Counted from the first letter of the stretch, positions 10,883 through 20,284 are shown. The stretch is 64,000 nt of DNA from Citrobacter amalonaticus (GCF_002918555.1 NZ_PQMB01000006.1:1-64000), one strand, 5' to 3'. Numbers and translations: made by a program. Notes: generated from the letters alone by a model not told the origin.

Positions 10883-12522
10883 GGTTTTTTCACCTCATCA
10901 CTTTTCTCTCGCGACACCCCGGCAAAAGAGGCGTTGCCAAATGGGCTCAGCACCAGCCCTTTAATGTCATACCGGTAAGCCTGCAACCGTAACGAAGAAG
11001 CCAGCGGCAGGATCGGCAACTCTTTTGCCAGAATGTTCTGAGCTTCATCATAGGCATCAATCCGCGCAGCAAGCTGTTGGGAAGAGAGTGCCTTACGCAG
11101 GATCTTATCAAACTCCGGATCGCACCAGTGGGCAAAGTTCGTTTGCGAGTTAATAGCGGCGCAGCTTAGCAGCGGACGGAAAAAGCTATCCGGGTCGTTA
11201 CTGTCGGTTGCCCAGCCGGATAACGTCAGGTCATGGTTCATATCCATCAGTCGCGCCTCCTGAAAACGGCCTTCTACCGGAATAATCACAACCTTCACGC
11301 CGACTTGCGCCATATCTGCCTGGATAAGCTCAGCGGTTTTAAGCGGGCTTGGGTTCCAGGGCTGTGAGCTGGTCGGCACCCACAGTTGCAGCGTTAAGTT
11401 TTCCAGCCCCAGGGCTTTAAGCTGTTCGCGGGATTTAGCCGGGTTGTATTCTGTAATTTTAGCTTCGCTATCGTAGGCCCACGAGGCACGGGGCAAAATA
11501 GAGGCGGCGGTTTCTGCCGTGCCATAATAGATGGACTGCATCAAACGCTGGTTATTGATCGACAGCGCCAGGGCATGACGTACCGCGGGATTATTCAGCG
11601 GCGGCTTGTTCGTATTGAATGCCAGCCAGGCAATATTCATCCCGGGACGTAAGGTCAGGCGCAAACGTGGGTCATCACGCAGAATGGTGAGCTGACTGGC
11701 GGCGGGCCAGGCCAGCACATCGCACTCACCGGTAAGCAGTTTAGATAATCGCCCAGTGCCACCGGAGCCGAGATCGACCACCACCTGCGGCATCAGCGGC
11801 TTGCCGCGCCAGAAATCATCATGACGTTGCAGACGGATATATTGTCCGGCGCGATATTCCGAAACCTGGAAAGGCCCCGTACCAACCGGTTGTCTGTCGA
11901 GCTGCTCCTGATTCCCTGCCTTTGCCAGCTTTGCGGCGTATTCTGCCGACATGACTGAGGCATAGTGCGTCGCCAGGTGCCACAAGAAAGAGGCGTCGGG
12001 CTGCATCAGGCGAAACTCGACGGTGTTATTGTCCAGCTTGCGCACGCTTTGCACGTTATCAGCAAATTGCAGGCTGTCAAAGTAGGGGAAATTGCTGCCA
12101 TTGACGCTGTGCCACGGGTTCTTGCGATCAAAGATCCGTTCAAAGGTGAATACCACGTCATCAGCGTTCAGCTTGCGAGTCGGCGTAAACCAGGCGGTTT
12201 TCTGAAAAGGAACATCCCGGCGCAGGTGGAAGCGGTAGGTTGCACCGTTGTCCATAACCTCCCAGCTCTGGGCCAGCTCTGGCATCAGACGGTAGGTATA
12301 AGGATCCACATCCAACAGACGGTCATACAGCTGGGCGGCGAGGGTGTCGACAATCAGTCCGCTGCTCGCTTTTTGCGGGTTAAAGGTGTTGACCTGCCCG
12401 CTGACGCAATAGACAAAGCCACTGTCGCGAATATCCGCACGCGTAGACAGTTCAGGCGCAGCAGCAGCCTGACCACTCAGGAGTCCAGCCATCACGATCA
12501 GAGACGATAAAACCAGGCGCAT
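10879..12522 (-). CDS. sapA: Peptide ABC transporter periplasmic binding protein SapA
   Basis: Periplasmic substrate-binding subunit, family 5 solute-binding protein, 547 residues. A signal peptide is clear: MRLVLSS, a hydrophobic core, and a cleavage region around GQAAAAP. The family hallmark around residues 75-95 ([17 protein letters not shown]) is intact. It heads sapABCDF. The gene lies only 66 bases from the prophage integrase stop, so its normal upstream DNA has been replaced or separated by the prophage. Confidence 0.96.
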   Translation of the reverse strand: MRLVLSSLIVMAGLLSGQAAAAPELSTRADIRDSGFVYCVSGQVNTFNPQKASSGLIVDTLAAQLYDRLLDVDPYTYRLMPELAQSWEVMDNGATYRFHLRRDVPFQKTAWFTPTRKLNADDVVFTFERIFDRKNPWHSVNGSNFPYFDSLQFADNVQSVRKLDNNTVEFRLMQPDASFLWHLATHYASVMSAEYAAKLAKAGNQEQLDRQPVGTGPFQVSEYRAGQYIRLQRHDDFWRGKPLMPQVVVDLGSGGTGRLSKLLTGECDVLAWPAASQLTILRDDPRLRLTLRPGMNIAWLAFNTNKPPLNNPAVRHALALSINNQRLMQSIYYGTAETAASILPRASWAYDSEAKITEYNPAKSREQLKALGLENLTLQLWVPTSSQPWNPSPLKTAELIQADMAQVGVKVVIIPVEGRFQEARLMDMNHDLTLSGWATDSNDPDSFFRPLLSCAAINSQTNFAHWCDPEFDKILRKALSSQQLAARIDAYDEAQNILAKELPILPLASSLRLQAYRYDIKGLVLSPFGNASFAGVSREKSDEVKKP

Positions 12523-12534
12523 AATTTTTAAGGT

Positions 12535-12540
12535 ATTATA
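12535..12540 (-). promoter_or_regulatory. Possible -10 element for sapA
   Basis: A perfect TATAAT reads toward sapA 13 bases before its ATG. No good -35 is seen 16-18 bases upstream, and a start this close would give a very short leader. It marks where sapA expression might still begin after prophage insertion. Confidence 0.3.
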
Positions 12541-12565
12541 TATAAAGTGGTTATCCTACTAATTT

Positions 12566-12594
12566 TAAACGACATTATCCAGCATCGTTTAAGC
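12566..12594. other. Candidate attL junction region with 8-bp hairpin
   Basis: TTAAACGA and TCGTTTAA form an 8-bp stem with a 12-base loop that covers the integrase stop. The left prophage end must lie between the sapA start and this point. Without attR the core cannot be defined, and the hairpin may simply be the terminator of the leftward early operon. Confidence 0.4.
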
Positions 12595-13854
12595 CTGAGG
12601 GCATATTGGGGGCAGTAACGTTTGCAGTCGATCATTCAGCATCACGACCTGATCCACGTTCATACCTGCAATCCACTTTGAATATACCTCATAAACCATC
12701 TTAGCATTTTCATGGCCCATCTGACTCGCTATAAACGAAGGATTAGCTCCGGCAGATAGCAACCAACATGCATAGGTATGCCTTGACTGATAGGGCGGTC
12801 GTCTCCTTATACCTGAACGCTTTAATGCACTCTTCCAGCTCGAGCCAATGCTTGAACGCGCATAGTAGGGGCTCTTCGTTTTCGATTTATGCCCTGGATA
12901 GAATACAAACTGGACATGCTGTTGTTCTGTCCGTCCATGCTCTCTGTGATGAAAGGTAATTTCTGTTTTTTTGCTGTTACCAGTAAGGTGCCACTGCTCC
13001 TTAAGTGCTATCAGTGCGGGCTCAAGCAAAGTGATAGTTCGTTCGCCGGCAACTGTTTTCGGCGGAACGAACAAGCCTTTGTTCGTTATATTCCTGGAAA
13101 TGTATATCTCTCCTTTTTCCAGGTTCACATCTTCCCAGGTCAAGGCGCAGATCTCACCATGCCGCAATCCCGTATACACTGCGAAAATCCATATGAGTCT
13201 TTTTGCTCTGGGGAGGGCCGCGATTAGCGCCTGATATTCATGAAACAGAAGTGGGTCCGGTGCCTTTTTGGAAACCGTTAGCATTTTGACGTTTTCGTGT
13301 GGAGCATGCGTAATGATCCGGTCTCTCTGTGCAAGCTTGAGGATCGCACAGAATGTTTTCATTATGTTATTTACTGTTGAAGGTGTACGTCCATGCTTAT
13401 TGAAGCACGGGATATGCTTGTTAATGACATTCCCGGTAAGGAGTTCCTTTCTATACTTAAGTACGTCTGTATGTTGAATATCAGCTAATCGGGTGTGATT
13501 ACCGATGATGTCCTTGAGGGTTTCAACGTGAGACACGTAGTTAGCATAAGAAGCCGCGCTGACTTCCAGTTTTTTACTTGATAAGAAGACAGCGCTTAAC
13601 TCTGAGAAGGTATTAACCTTATGTGTTAATGAGAATTTTTTTATAGCTTTTGACTCTGGGAAGCGTTGTGCATAGTCAAACTTTCCAAGCTGAATTTCGC
13701 TCATAATCACAGCGCGGAGGTTGCCAGCTTTTTTCAGATTACCGCTCGTTACCTGCCAGCCCCGTAAAACTTCGCGGCAACGAATGCCGCGATAAGTAAA
13801 AGAGATCCTGATTTTCCCGTTGTGTAATTCGACGCCGGTTGGGTAGTTCATCAA
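12589..13854 (-). CDS. int: Tyrosine-recombinase phage integrase
   Basis: Site-specific recombinase for prophage integration, 421 residues. It has an N-terminal arm-binding domain (PTGVELHNGKIRISFTYRGI, DUF3596-like), a central core-binding region, and a catalytic domain. Catalytic residues visible are Arg in YTGLRHGEICALTWEDV, the box with Arg and His in YQSRHTYACWLLSAGA, and the C-terminal nucleophile region MGHENAKMVYEVYSKW. It overlaps xis by four bases and is the last gene of the PL operon. Confidence 0.95.
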   Translation of the reverse strand: MMNYPTGVELHNGKIRISFTYRGIRCREVLRGWQVTSGNLKKAGNLRAVIMSEIQLGKFDYAQRFPESKAIKKFSLTHKVNTFSELSAVFLSSKKLEVSAASYANYVSHVETLKDIIGNHTRLADIQHTDVLKYRKELLTGNVINKHIPCFNKHGRTPSTVNNIMKTFCAILKLAQRDRIITHAPHENVKMLTVSKKAPDPLLFHEYQALIAALPRAKRLIWIFAVYTGLRHGEICALTWEDVNLEKGEIYISRNITNKGLFVPPKTVAGERTITLLEPALIALKEQWHLTGNSKKTEITFHHREHGRTEQQHVQFVFYPGHKSKTKSPYYARSSIGSSWKSALKRSGIRRRPPYQSRHTYACWLLSAGANPSFIASQMGHENAKMVYEVYSKWIAGMNVDQVVMLNDRLQTLLPPICPQA

Positions 13855-14066
13855 ATCTCCTGCACTAACTGGTTAATCTTTGGATAGTTGTACCAGAGCA
13901 GGCCTTTTGCTTTATCTGTTTCGCCTTCGGAGGTTATGCGTTTGAAGTGGATACCTTCAACCCATAGCTTTAGGCGATAATTTTTGATTTGCCCTTCGGT
14001 AAGCCCAGTCCTTTCAGCGAGCCGGGCCTCAACTACCCATTCTTCGTTAAATATTACCTGTGACAT
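13851..14066 (-). CDS. xis: Excisionase (Xis)
   Basis: A 71-residue small DNA-binding protein of the lambdoid excisionase family (VIFNEEWVVEARLAERTGLT, then WVEGIHFKRI and WYNYPKINQ). Such proteins bend the att DNA and steer integrase toward excision. It overlaps int by four bases (ATGA), which supports translational coupling. Confidence 0.85.
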   Translation of the reverse strand: MSQVIFNEEWVVEARLAERTGLTEGQIKNYRLKLWVEGIHFKRITSEGETDKAKGLLWYNYPKINQLVQEI

Positions 14067-14130
14067 CTTTCACCTCAGGTAACCGGCACAAGTATAAAGG
14101 TGCCGGTGTAATGACGTTGATAATTCGTTA

Positions 14131-14370
14131 TCAGGCAACCTGCCCGGGAAGATGACGTAGCCTGCGGGCACCGTTCATAGCTGTCGCTACGTAGCTGGCC
14201 TTACGGTTAACTACCTCAACCCAGACCTTCACGCCTTCAACTCTCACCGTGTATGTCTCCTTCATCTTGCTGCGTCCGTAGTCGCCGTAGCGTTCGTGAT
14301 GAGTGGCCAGCGCGATGTCGCATGCCTGACGCGCTAAAGGAGATCGTGTGCTGCGGTTTATCAGTTTCAT
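14131..14370 (-). CDS. DUF4060-like phage protein
   Basis: A 79-residue protein starting MKLINRSTRSPLARQAC. I take the ATG at 14370 because it overlaps the methylase stop by four bases (ATGA); an upstream in-frame start exists but lies within the methylase gene. The HHERYGDYGRSK and YTVRVEGVKVWVEV segments resemble the DUF4060 family found in early-left operons of enterobacterial phages. Function unknown. Confidence 0.65.
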   Translation of the reverse strand: MKLINRSTRSPLARQACDIALATHHERYGDYGRSKMKETYTVRVEGVKVWVEVVNRKASYVATAMNGARRLRHLPGQVA

Positions 14371-15200
14371 GCTGCACGCTCCGCTTGCTGTGATGCTGGG
14401 TTGAGCCACATACATTCAGTGCGAACTTTCGTACCTCTTCCGGCGCTAATACGTGACGATTTTTCCGTTTTCATCCAACCGATCAGCATGTCGTTGTACA
14501 CCTCAGTGTCGTAGCCACTGATTATCACCATTCCGGTCATCGTTCTGGCCACAGCTAGCAATTGCTCATGCCCCTCAACAGTCATTTCGTGGCTGTAATA
14601 ACGGTTGCCCTGAACTCTGGTTTCCGGCATATACGGCGGGTCGATGTAGTGCAGCGTGGTTTCAGCATCATGGGAACGCATCACCGCCAGTGCGTCTTTG
14701 TTCTCGATGATAACTCCCTGCAGGCGCTGGCAAACTGCCGACAAATTTTCGGGGTAACGGCCCCATAAGTGCGCCGCCGTTGCGTATTTGCGTTTACTGT
14801 CACTACGGAAACCAGACTGGCCGCCGACGCCAGCAGCAGAACCAAAACCCATGCAGGCACGAACTACCATCCGACGAGCACGTTCAACCGGGTCGGAGGT
14901 CACCTCTCTCGCCGTGCAGAATTCGTCACGTGAATACGGTGTAAGCACGCAGGCGTCTTGAAGCCGCTGGTTCATTTCCGGATCACGCAGCACTTTGAAC
15001 AGATTCACCACTTCACCATCGAGATCGTTGTACACCTCGGAATAGCTGCGCGGTTTCTGGAGCAACACACCAGCGGCGCCGCCGAACGGTTCAACGTAAC
15101 AAACGTGATCCGGCATCTGCTCAATAATCCATGATGCCAGGCGGAATTTACCGCCGTGATAACGGATTGCAGGGTGCTTAACAGTTTTTTCTCTTAACAT
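14367..15200 (-). CDS. Phage DNA adenine methyltransferase (Dam/D12 class)
   Basis: An N6-adenine methyltransferase of 277 residues. The cofactor-binding motif is in YVEPFGGAAGVLL (about residues 36-48) and the catalytic motif is DPPY within LHYIDPPYMPETR. The N-terminal YHGGKFRLASWI segment is typical of the D12 class. Probable roles are protecting phage DNA from restriction or altering GATC-dependent events. It sits between recT and the DUF4060 gene in the PL operon. Confidence 0.9.
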   Translation of the reverse strand: MLREKTVKHPAIRYHGGKFRLASWIIEQMPDHVCYVEPFGGAAGVLLQKPRSYSEVYNDLDGEVVNLFKVLRDPEMNQRLQDACVLTPYSRDEFCTAREVTSDPVERARRMVVRACMGFGSAAGVGGQSGFRSDSKRKYATAAHLWGRYPENLSAVCQRLQGVIIENKDALAVMRSHDAETTLHYIDPPYMPETRVQGNRYYSHEMTVEGHEQLLAVARTMTGMVIISGYDTEVYNDMLIGWMKTEKSSRISAGRGTKVRTECMWLNPASQQAERAA

Positions 15201-15234
15201 ATCGTAACCGGGAGGGCGACCCCTCCCGCCTCCC

Positions 15235-16275
15235 TTAGCCCACGTATTCCGGTTTCATATCTGCCAGGGTGATGCTGAACTGTTCGTGCAGCTCGTCGCC
15301 CAGGTGACGCTTATTTGCTGCCAGCACTCGCTCGACTTCGACGTATCGTTCCGCTGCATCCGGCTCATCTGGAAACGGTAGGGAGTTGATTGCGGCCTCA
15401 ACCTTGTTGCGTGAATCAACCAAGTAATAACGTTTCACCGCTTTGTTCTTCAGCTCAGTGAACAGGGCTGAACCCAGCGTAACCTTCGCGCTTTCGATAT
15501 CAGCGCGGAGCGCTTTGGCGCTATCAACATCCTGCGCAGCCTCGATTCGCTCGCGGAAATCATCAGCAAGAGCGTCGATATTTACCGATGACTCTTGTGC
15601 GCTTTGCATGGTTGTGACAGTGTCACCTGAGATGTCCGCCAGGCTAACGCGTTGCGGCGACGGGTTAATCTCTTTCTCAGTGCGCGGCTCAACTTCATCT
15701 GGACTGTAGACGCCGAGGATGACTTCTGGGCAGTACAGGCGTGCCCAGTACTTCACTGCCAGATAAGCGATCTGCTGTTTTGGCGCTGTTTTCCACAATG
15801 GAGAGTTACGTGTGGTGATATCTGCCAAGTAGATTGGTTCACTCCAGGTGATTTCTTCTTCTCCGCGCAGTACGGCGCCAACCCGGATAAACAGGCCTAA
15901 TTCATCGCGGCCGTCTTTTTTGCCAGCAATTTTCTCCCAGTCACCGCCGTATTCGTAATGGAAGCGGCCAATAATGGCGCTGGAGCTGGAAATCACTGCG
16001 TTAACCAGTTGCGCTTCGTAACCCAGTACGCCATTGACCAGGTGTGTTTTCTGGGCAACCGCGTATGGATTCATTCCCCACTGCATGGCCTGCATGACGA
16101 TCGCCATACAGTCAGCGGGTTTCCCCGCAAGGTGTTTGGGAACGGTGACGGCAGATTGCGCCATCAATTCAGCGAAAGAGGTGAGCTGTCCGAGCGCCTG
16201 AACGTTGAATACAGCGTTGCTGGCGGAAATGGTGTTTGGTGCCTGCTCGGTCGTGATGATGTTGGTATTTTGCAT
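15235..16275 (-). CDS. recT: RecT-family single-strand annealing protein
   Basis: The annealing partner of the RecE exonuclease in phage homologous recombination. The core has the family pattern (LAGKPADCMAIVMQAMQWGMNPYAVA is split over residues 54-79; ITTRNSPLWKTAPKQQIAYLA near residue 160). At 346 residues it is longer than Rac RecT (about 269); the extra length is a charged, helical C-terminal part. I choose the ATG at 16275 because GGGAGG lies eight bases upstream; a TTG at 16281 is the alternative. Confidence 0.9.
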   Translation of the reverse strand: MQNTNIITTEQAPNTISASNAVFNVQALGQLTSFAELMAQSAVTVPKHLAGKPADCMAIVMQAMQWGMNPYAVAQKTHLVNGVLGYEAQLVNAVISSSSAIIGRFHYEYGGDWEKIAGKKDGRDELGLFIRVGAVLRGEEEITWSEPIYLADITTRNSPLWKTAPKQQIAYLAVKYWARLYCPEVILGVYSPDEVEPRTEKEINPSPQRVSLADISGDTVTTMQSAQESSVNIDALADDFRERIEAAQDVDSAKALRADIESAKVTLGSALFTELKNKAVKRYYLVDSRNKVEAAINSLPFPDEPDAAERYVEVERVLAANKRHLGDELHEQFSITLADMKPEYVG

Positions 16276-16289
16276 GGTCAAATCCTCCC

Positions 16290-19187
16290 TTATGCCAGAC
16301 GCAACGCTTCAAGACGGCGCAGGTCGAAGTCGTTCAGTTCGTCGGTGTAATCAGTGGTGATCGGCGCTGGCCACTCGCCAGTGTCAAAGCCGGTAGCGAT
16401 AGCGCGCATCGCCTTGCGGTACTCGAGCATGCCCAGTTCCAGTAGTTCGGCGGATGCCTCGATGATAGCAATCCAGTGGTAGTTCTCGTCTTTGTTGACG
16501 AAAATCCAGAAGAACTGGTCCAGTGCTGCGGTCTCGCAATACATAGCCGCGCTCAGGTGGTAGTCACGGTCGATGATTTCCCGGTGCAGTTTGCCGCGCA
16601 GGCCTTCCTGCTTAATGTTCCACATGCTGATGGTTTTCAGGTCGGCGCCGATGCGCAACCCGTCCAGGTCGATTTCCAAATCCGGGCGTACACGGACTTC
16701 GAGTCCGGTTTCGTCGTCGAAGCCAAAGTAGCTGACTTCTACAGCGCGGCTCGGGTGCTGAAGCAACATGCCGGCAGTTGGGTGCTGGAGCAGGGCTTTC
16801 TGAATGGCCAGCGCGGTATTCAGTTGCTGGCGGGTGACCAGCACTTTCCCTTGCGGATTCTCGCGCCACGCATCCAACAGTTCGTCGGCGAAGACGGCAT
16901 CCGAATTAACAGATTTCACGGCCTGAATAAGATCTGATTTGGTCCCGGAAACTTTCAGCTGTTGAGGCTTCTGCGCTTCCTGTGCAACCAGGTCAGGATT
17001 GATGATTGCCAGCTGCTCGAGTAACGCATCACGGCTACCACTGGTTTTCATCTGTGCAGGCAGAGTGGCGTTGTATTCCTTGATGCAGGCTTTAATCGCC
17101 GCTGCGGTCTGCTTCTGATCCGCTTCGATACGCTGGTACTCTTCGGGCAGCGACATATAGCTCTGGCCGGTTTCCTCGGCTGAACCACCCAGCGGCACCT
17201 GTGCAGGCAGAGTGGCGTTGTATTCCTCTAGCAAAGCTTTGATATTGTCAGCGCTCAGTTGTGCTGGCAGGCTGGCGTTGTACTCATCAATAAACGCGCG
17301 GATCGTTGCCGTGGTGGTAAATGCGCCTTCCGGAATTACGGGCTCAACGCTGAACTCTTCATCGAGCTGCTCGGGCTGCAACGCCAGCGCATGCACCAGG
17401 TTACCCATGTCCAGAACAGGAGAGCGTTCTTTGATAATGGTTTTCTCTACGTGGCGCGCATTGAAGTACATCAGCGAAACACGTGCGTCTTTCACCTGGG
17501 TTGAGCTGATACCGTTGGCTGCGTGATAAACCTCGTTCGGCAGACCTTCATAGCGACCTGGCTCGAAGTAAGCGGGGTACACAACAGCCGGTTCGTCAGA
17601 TTGCGCTTCTGGCTCGGTTTGTGCCAAAACTGGTTCAGTCTGGTTTACAGAATCGCTATTTTGGGCGACAGAATCCGTATTCTGGTTTACATCGGCTTGC
17701 TGGCCGGTATGTGACTCTTCACCAGTTTCCAGACTGCTTTCGCCTGACTGCACTTCATCACCAGCCTGTTTTTCATCACCGTCAGTTTCTTGAACCTGCA
17801 CATCGCTGGTGGTCTCCGTAGCCTTTTTCGTACCATGAGTTGCTGAGTTCTGCAGCAAAGCCGTAACGTCGAATATTCCGTTGCCGACATTTTTAACCAG
17901 TTCTTGTTCGACTTTCTGCGGTTGTGCTGTCGCTTCCTCTGCGCGGCGGCGTGCTCCTTCTTCACGCACGCGTTGCAGGTTCTCTTCGTGAGTGCAGAAG
18001 GATTTGCGCGGAGACTCTTTACTTTCAGGTTGGGGAATTTCCTGTGTTGCGGGTTCAGCTTCATGAAATGGCAATAACTCAACCGCAGCATTGAACGCGG
18101 CAGTCATGGTCTGGTTTACAAATTCAAGATGAGCGACAGGAGTGAGATGAATATTTTCCGGTGCGATACGTACCAGGTTAAAAATGGCCGTGCGGTTAAC
18201 GCCAAGAACGCCAGGTTGATTGCGCAGGATGCTGCTCCATGATTTCCATGGTTCTTCTTTTTTGGTCACGATTTCTTTAGCGCGGCGAAGAATGCTGCCA
18301 GGGATCTCGAAGTGGTTGAAGTCCATCGGCAGAAGGGCACAGGCAATCTCTAAATCGAGAGTGTCAAGGGTGTGGTGTGCATCAGGTCCACGGTCAGTGA
18401 CGTGACCGCCATCGGCATTGGTTCCGGAATCAGTACGCTGCACGCTACTGATGCGATTACCTGCAGCCCATTCGCGTGCCAGGATGCCGCGGTCAATGTA
18501 ATCAGTTTTGAACCACACCGTCAGGAACTGGATAACTGTTGCCAGATCAGGTTTTTTCCCGTCGACAGGGAATACTTGCTTAACGGCTTTCACGACTCTA
18601 TGGATGTCGAGATCAACAGCTTTTTTGAATGCTTCCACATTCTCAGCAGCCAGCAGCAGGTTTTGGACGTACGCGTCATCGGTGTCCATCTCAAGGCGGA
18701 CAATCTCATTTTTCTGCCCGGCATCGACGTGATAGAGATATTCACCATCACCGATGAACTGAGCCAGTACGCGCTGGCGGAATGGCAGGGTGGCAACGAC
18801 GATTAGGTTCGGTTGCTCTGTCTGCTGAGATTGATCTTCAGTACCGACTTGACCATCAACGACATTGTGATCAGCTTGGCTATTTTCTTCCTGCGCCGCA
18901 TCGTCCGCTTTTGATTTTACGTTCCAGGTTCGCTGGTCTTCGGCAAGTTCGTAACGATCACACCAGGTGAAATCAACTTCACCTTCTTTTGGCAGACCGT
19001 CAACAACCGGGAAATCAGTGCGAATTGGTTTGGTGTAGTCCTTACCACGGCCCGTTTCGATGCCAGCGTCTTCCAGAGCAACATCCAGCATCAGGTTGGC
19101 GCGAGCCTCAGTTTTTGCAGTGAACCAGACCACTGCATCTTGCTTTCCGGATTTCTGAGTGGCTTTAACCACATTAAAGAATTCCAT
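16290..19187 (-). CDS. recE: RecE-like exodeoxyribonuclease VIII with repeat-bearing linker
   Basis: A 5'-3' double-strand exonuclease that works with RecT, 965 residues (Rac RecE is 866). The C-terminal third is the PD-(D/E)xK nuclease, with acidic and lysine residues in RPDLEIDLDGLRIGADLKT (about residues 834-855). The N-terminal part is a long non-catalytic region. Around residues 490-530 is an Asn/Gln/Ser/Glu-rich linker with short repeats (NTDSVAQNSDSVNQTEP). Three copies of a motif ending EYNA(S/T)LPAQ occur near residues 630-710. The ATG at 19187 follows GAGGATCTCAC. Confidence 0.9.
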   Translation of the reverse strand: MEFFNVVKATQKSGKQDAVVWFTAKTEARANLMLDVALEDAGIETGRGKDYTKPIRTDFPVVDGLPKEGEVDFTWCDRYELAEDQRTWNVKSKADDAAQEENSQADHNVVDGQVGTEDQSQQTEQPNLIVVATLPFRQRVLAQFIGDGEYLYHVDAGQKNEIVRLEMDTDDAYVQNLLLAAENVEAFKKAVDLDIHRVVKAVKQVFPVDGKKPDLATVIQFLTVWFKTDYIDRGILAREWAAGNRISSVQRTDSGTNADGGHVTDRGPDAHHTLDTLDLEIACALLPMDFNHFEIPGSILRRAKEIVTKKEEPWKSWSSILRNQPGVLGVNRTAIFNLVRIAPENIHLTPVAHLEFVNQTMTAAFNAAVELLPFHEAEPATQEIPQPESKESPRKSFCTHEENLQRVREEGARRRAEEATAQPQKVEQELVKNVGNGIFDVTALLQNSATHGTKKATETTSDVQVQETDGDEKQAGDEVQSGESSLETGEESHTGQQADVNQNTDSVAQNSDSVNQTEPVLAQTEPEAQSDEPAVVYPAYFEPGRYEGLPNEVYHAANGISSTQVKDARVSLMYFNARHVEKTIIKERSPVLDMGNLVHALALQPEQLDEEFSVEPVIPEGAFTTTATIRAFIDEYNASLPAQLSADNIKALLEEYNATLPAQVPLGGSAEETGQSYMSLPEEYQRIEADQKQTAAAIKACIKEYNATLPAQMKTSGSRDALLEQLAIINPDLVAQEAQKPQQLKVSGTKSDLIQAVKSVNSDAVFADELLDAWRENPQGKVLVTRQQLNTALAIQKALLQHPTAGMLLQHPSRAVEVSYFGFDDETGLEVRVRPDLEIDLDGLRIGADLKTISMWNIKQEGLRGKLHREIIDRDYHLSAAMYCETAALDQFFWIFVNKDENYHWIAIIEASAELLELGMLEYRKAMRAIATGFDTGEWPAPITTDYTDELNDFDLRRLEALRLA

Positions 19188-19303
19188 GTGAGATCCTCAT
19201 TTTTGGGTGTTAGAATCCCCGGACCATTGATAGCGCCCATTGGGTGTGTTTTTGGTTTTGTATAAATTCCGGTGTAACTTTGGTCGGAAGCACCGGACGT
19301 ACA

Positions 19304-19325
19304 GGCCCGCCTTGCGCGGGTTTTT
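19304..19325 (+). terminator. Intrinsic-terminator-like hairpin in the recE/zinc-protein gap
   Basis: CCCGC-CTTGC-GCGGG followed by TTTTT reads rightward, against the leftward genes on both sides. A second stem, CCGGTG with CACCGG, lies at 19270-19296. The 140-bp gap holds no gene. Confidence 0.35.
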
Positions 19326-19328
19326 ACG

Positions 19329-19490
19329 TTATGACTCGTGGGCCATCTGGTCGTGAGAAGCGCAGCACCCGGAACAATACTCTTTCTCTTTGCGCGCCAG
19401 CTGTGAGCCATTGCGATAGAGAAGGGTGCTTTTTATTACTTCTTCCGGTTTAACCGGCTTGCTGCAGTAACCGCATTTCTTCTCAAGCAT
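19329..19490 (-). CDS. Small zinc-binding protein, YdaE-like
   Basis: A 53-residue protein starting MLEKKCGYCSKPVKPEE. Two Cys pairs (CGYC near residue 6 and CSGCC near residue 41) suggest one zinc site, as in Rac-prophage YdaE. The start overlaps the end of the next upstream small gene by eight bases. Function unknown. Confidence 0.6.
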   Translation of the reverse strand: MLEKKCGYCSKPVKPEEVIKSTLLYRNGSQLARKEKEYCSGCCASHDQMAHES

Positions 19491-19599
19491 CCGGATCCCC
19501 CTTCTGTGCCAGCAGGTAGCACAGCTTACGTAAAAACACCTCAATACAATTCAGCATTACGGCCTGCTGCCGGACTGGTTTGCGTGCGAAATCAATCAT
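19483..19599 (-). CDS. 38-residue phage protein of unknown function
   Basis: Reads MIDFARKPVRQQAVMLNCIE and then FLRKLCYLLAQKGDPDA. Its ATG overlaps the stop of the upstream gene (ATGATTGA), and its end overlaps the zinc-protein start, so it fits tightly in the leftward operon. That compact packing is the main evidence that it is translated. Confidence 0.5.
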   Translation of the reverse strand: MIDFARKPVRQQAVMLNCIEVFLRKLCYLLAQKGDPDA

Positions 19600-19858
19600 C
19601 GTATGACTCCAGTTCTCCAGAGAGAACGCCGCGTATTTTTTGAATCTCGCTACGTGAAATATCGCGTTGTTGATGCATGAAACGTTTAACAAGAGATAGA
19701 GCTTCGAGAACTGTATCTTTGTCTTGGTAGTTCATGTTCTCAATAGCGGACATTACTGCTGAACGAACCAGCTCAAGATTTTCTAATCCAGATAAAAGCT
19801 CTGCTTCTATGCTTGCGAATCCTGCGTATTTTTTGGCTAGTCTCAGTGGGTCTTTCAT
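19592..19858 (-). CDS. First gene of the PL operon, 88-residue helical phage protein
   Basis: Starts MKDPLRLAKKYAGFASIEAE. I choose the ATG at 19858 because GAGGGTGAG directly precedes it; a GTG at 19927 would add 23 residues without a clear ribosome site. The product is rich in predicted helix and charged residues. Not recognised; it is not similar to lambda N as far as I can see. The 260 bases upstream (19859-20118) are untranslated leader with no evident gene. Confidence 0.55.
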   Translation of the reverse strand: MKDPLRLAKKYAGFASIEAELLSGLENLELVRSAVMSAIENMNYQDKDTVLEALSLVKRFMHQQRDISRSEIQKIRGVLSGELESYDD

Positions 19859-20118
19859 CTCACCCTCGATACGTTGTTTCTGGAACTCAGTGAACTTCGC
19901 TGGTGGCGCCGCGGCGCTGATCTTCACGGTTGAGCGTTTTAACTCTGCAATTCACCACCGCGAAGCTCACTTCTGTGTTTGCCCTTATCGCCAGGCTGGC
20001 GGAACGTTTCAAACCTACTGCGCGTTAATCTCACCACCTCATTCCGGGCTTCGTATGCGCAGGACCGCTACTTCGTGGGCGTCCTGCCTGAGTGGTTCGT
20101 GGTGCGTTTTGATAATTT

Positions 20119-20147
20119 ATTAAACACAAAGTTTAAAAGCATGTCAA
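20119..20147 (-). promoter_or_regulatory. Early left promoter PL
   Basis: On the minus strand, TTGACA (20147-20142), a 17-base spacer and TTTAAT (20124-20119) form a near-consensus sigma-70 promoter reading toward recE. Its -35, spacer length and -10 are the same as those of PR. Confidence 0.85.
20122..20134. promoter_or_regulatory. Left operator 1 (AAAC-N5-GTTT)
   Basis: AAACACAAAGTTT overlaps the PL -10 and spacer. It is one of four copies of this 13-bp palindrome, all in the immunity region, and is a candidate site for the CI-like repressor or the Cro-like protein. Confidence 0.7.
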
Positions 20148-20167
20148 CAAAATGAGTATTTTGGTAT

Positions 20168-20180
20168 AAACATATTGTTT
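20168..20180. promoter_or_regulatory. Left operator 2 (AAAC-N5-GTTT)
   Basis: AAACATATTGTTT lies about 20 bp upstream of the PL -35. Same palindrome as the other three operators. Confidence 0.65.
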
Positions 20181-20220
20181 AAATTCAGAGGCTGCTGCGC
20201 GTATTCCGCAGATTTTAAGC

Positions 20221-20249
20221 AAAAAAATCCCAGCTCTGAGGCTGGGATT
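20221..20249 (-). terminator. Strong intrinsic terminator of the repressor-linked operon
   Basis: On the minus strand AATCCCAGC, loop CTCAGA, GCTGGGATT and a run of Ts follow the stop of the 309-residue gene. It ends the leftward transcript of cI and its two downstream genes before PL. Confidence 0.9.
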
Positions 20250-20284
20250 GGGGCAGAGGCGGCGATGTGATAACTATTACAATA

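Noticed and set aside
17212-18806. Several plus-strand frames opposite recE
   Set aside because: Shadows of a GC-rich coding strand; no start signals and no domain.
16290-19187. RecE as a fused or frameshifted gene because of its length
   Set aside because: The frame is continuous, the start and nuclease motifs are intact and RecE proteins are long.
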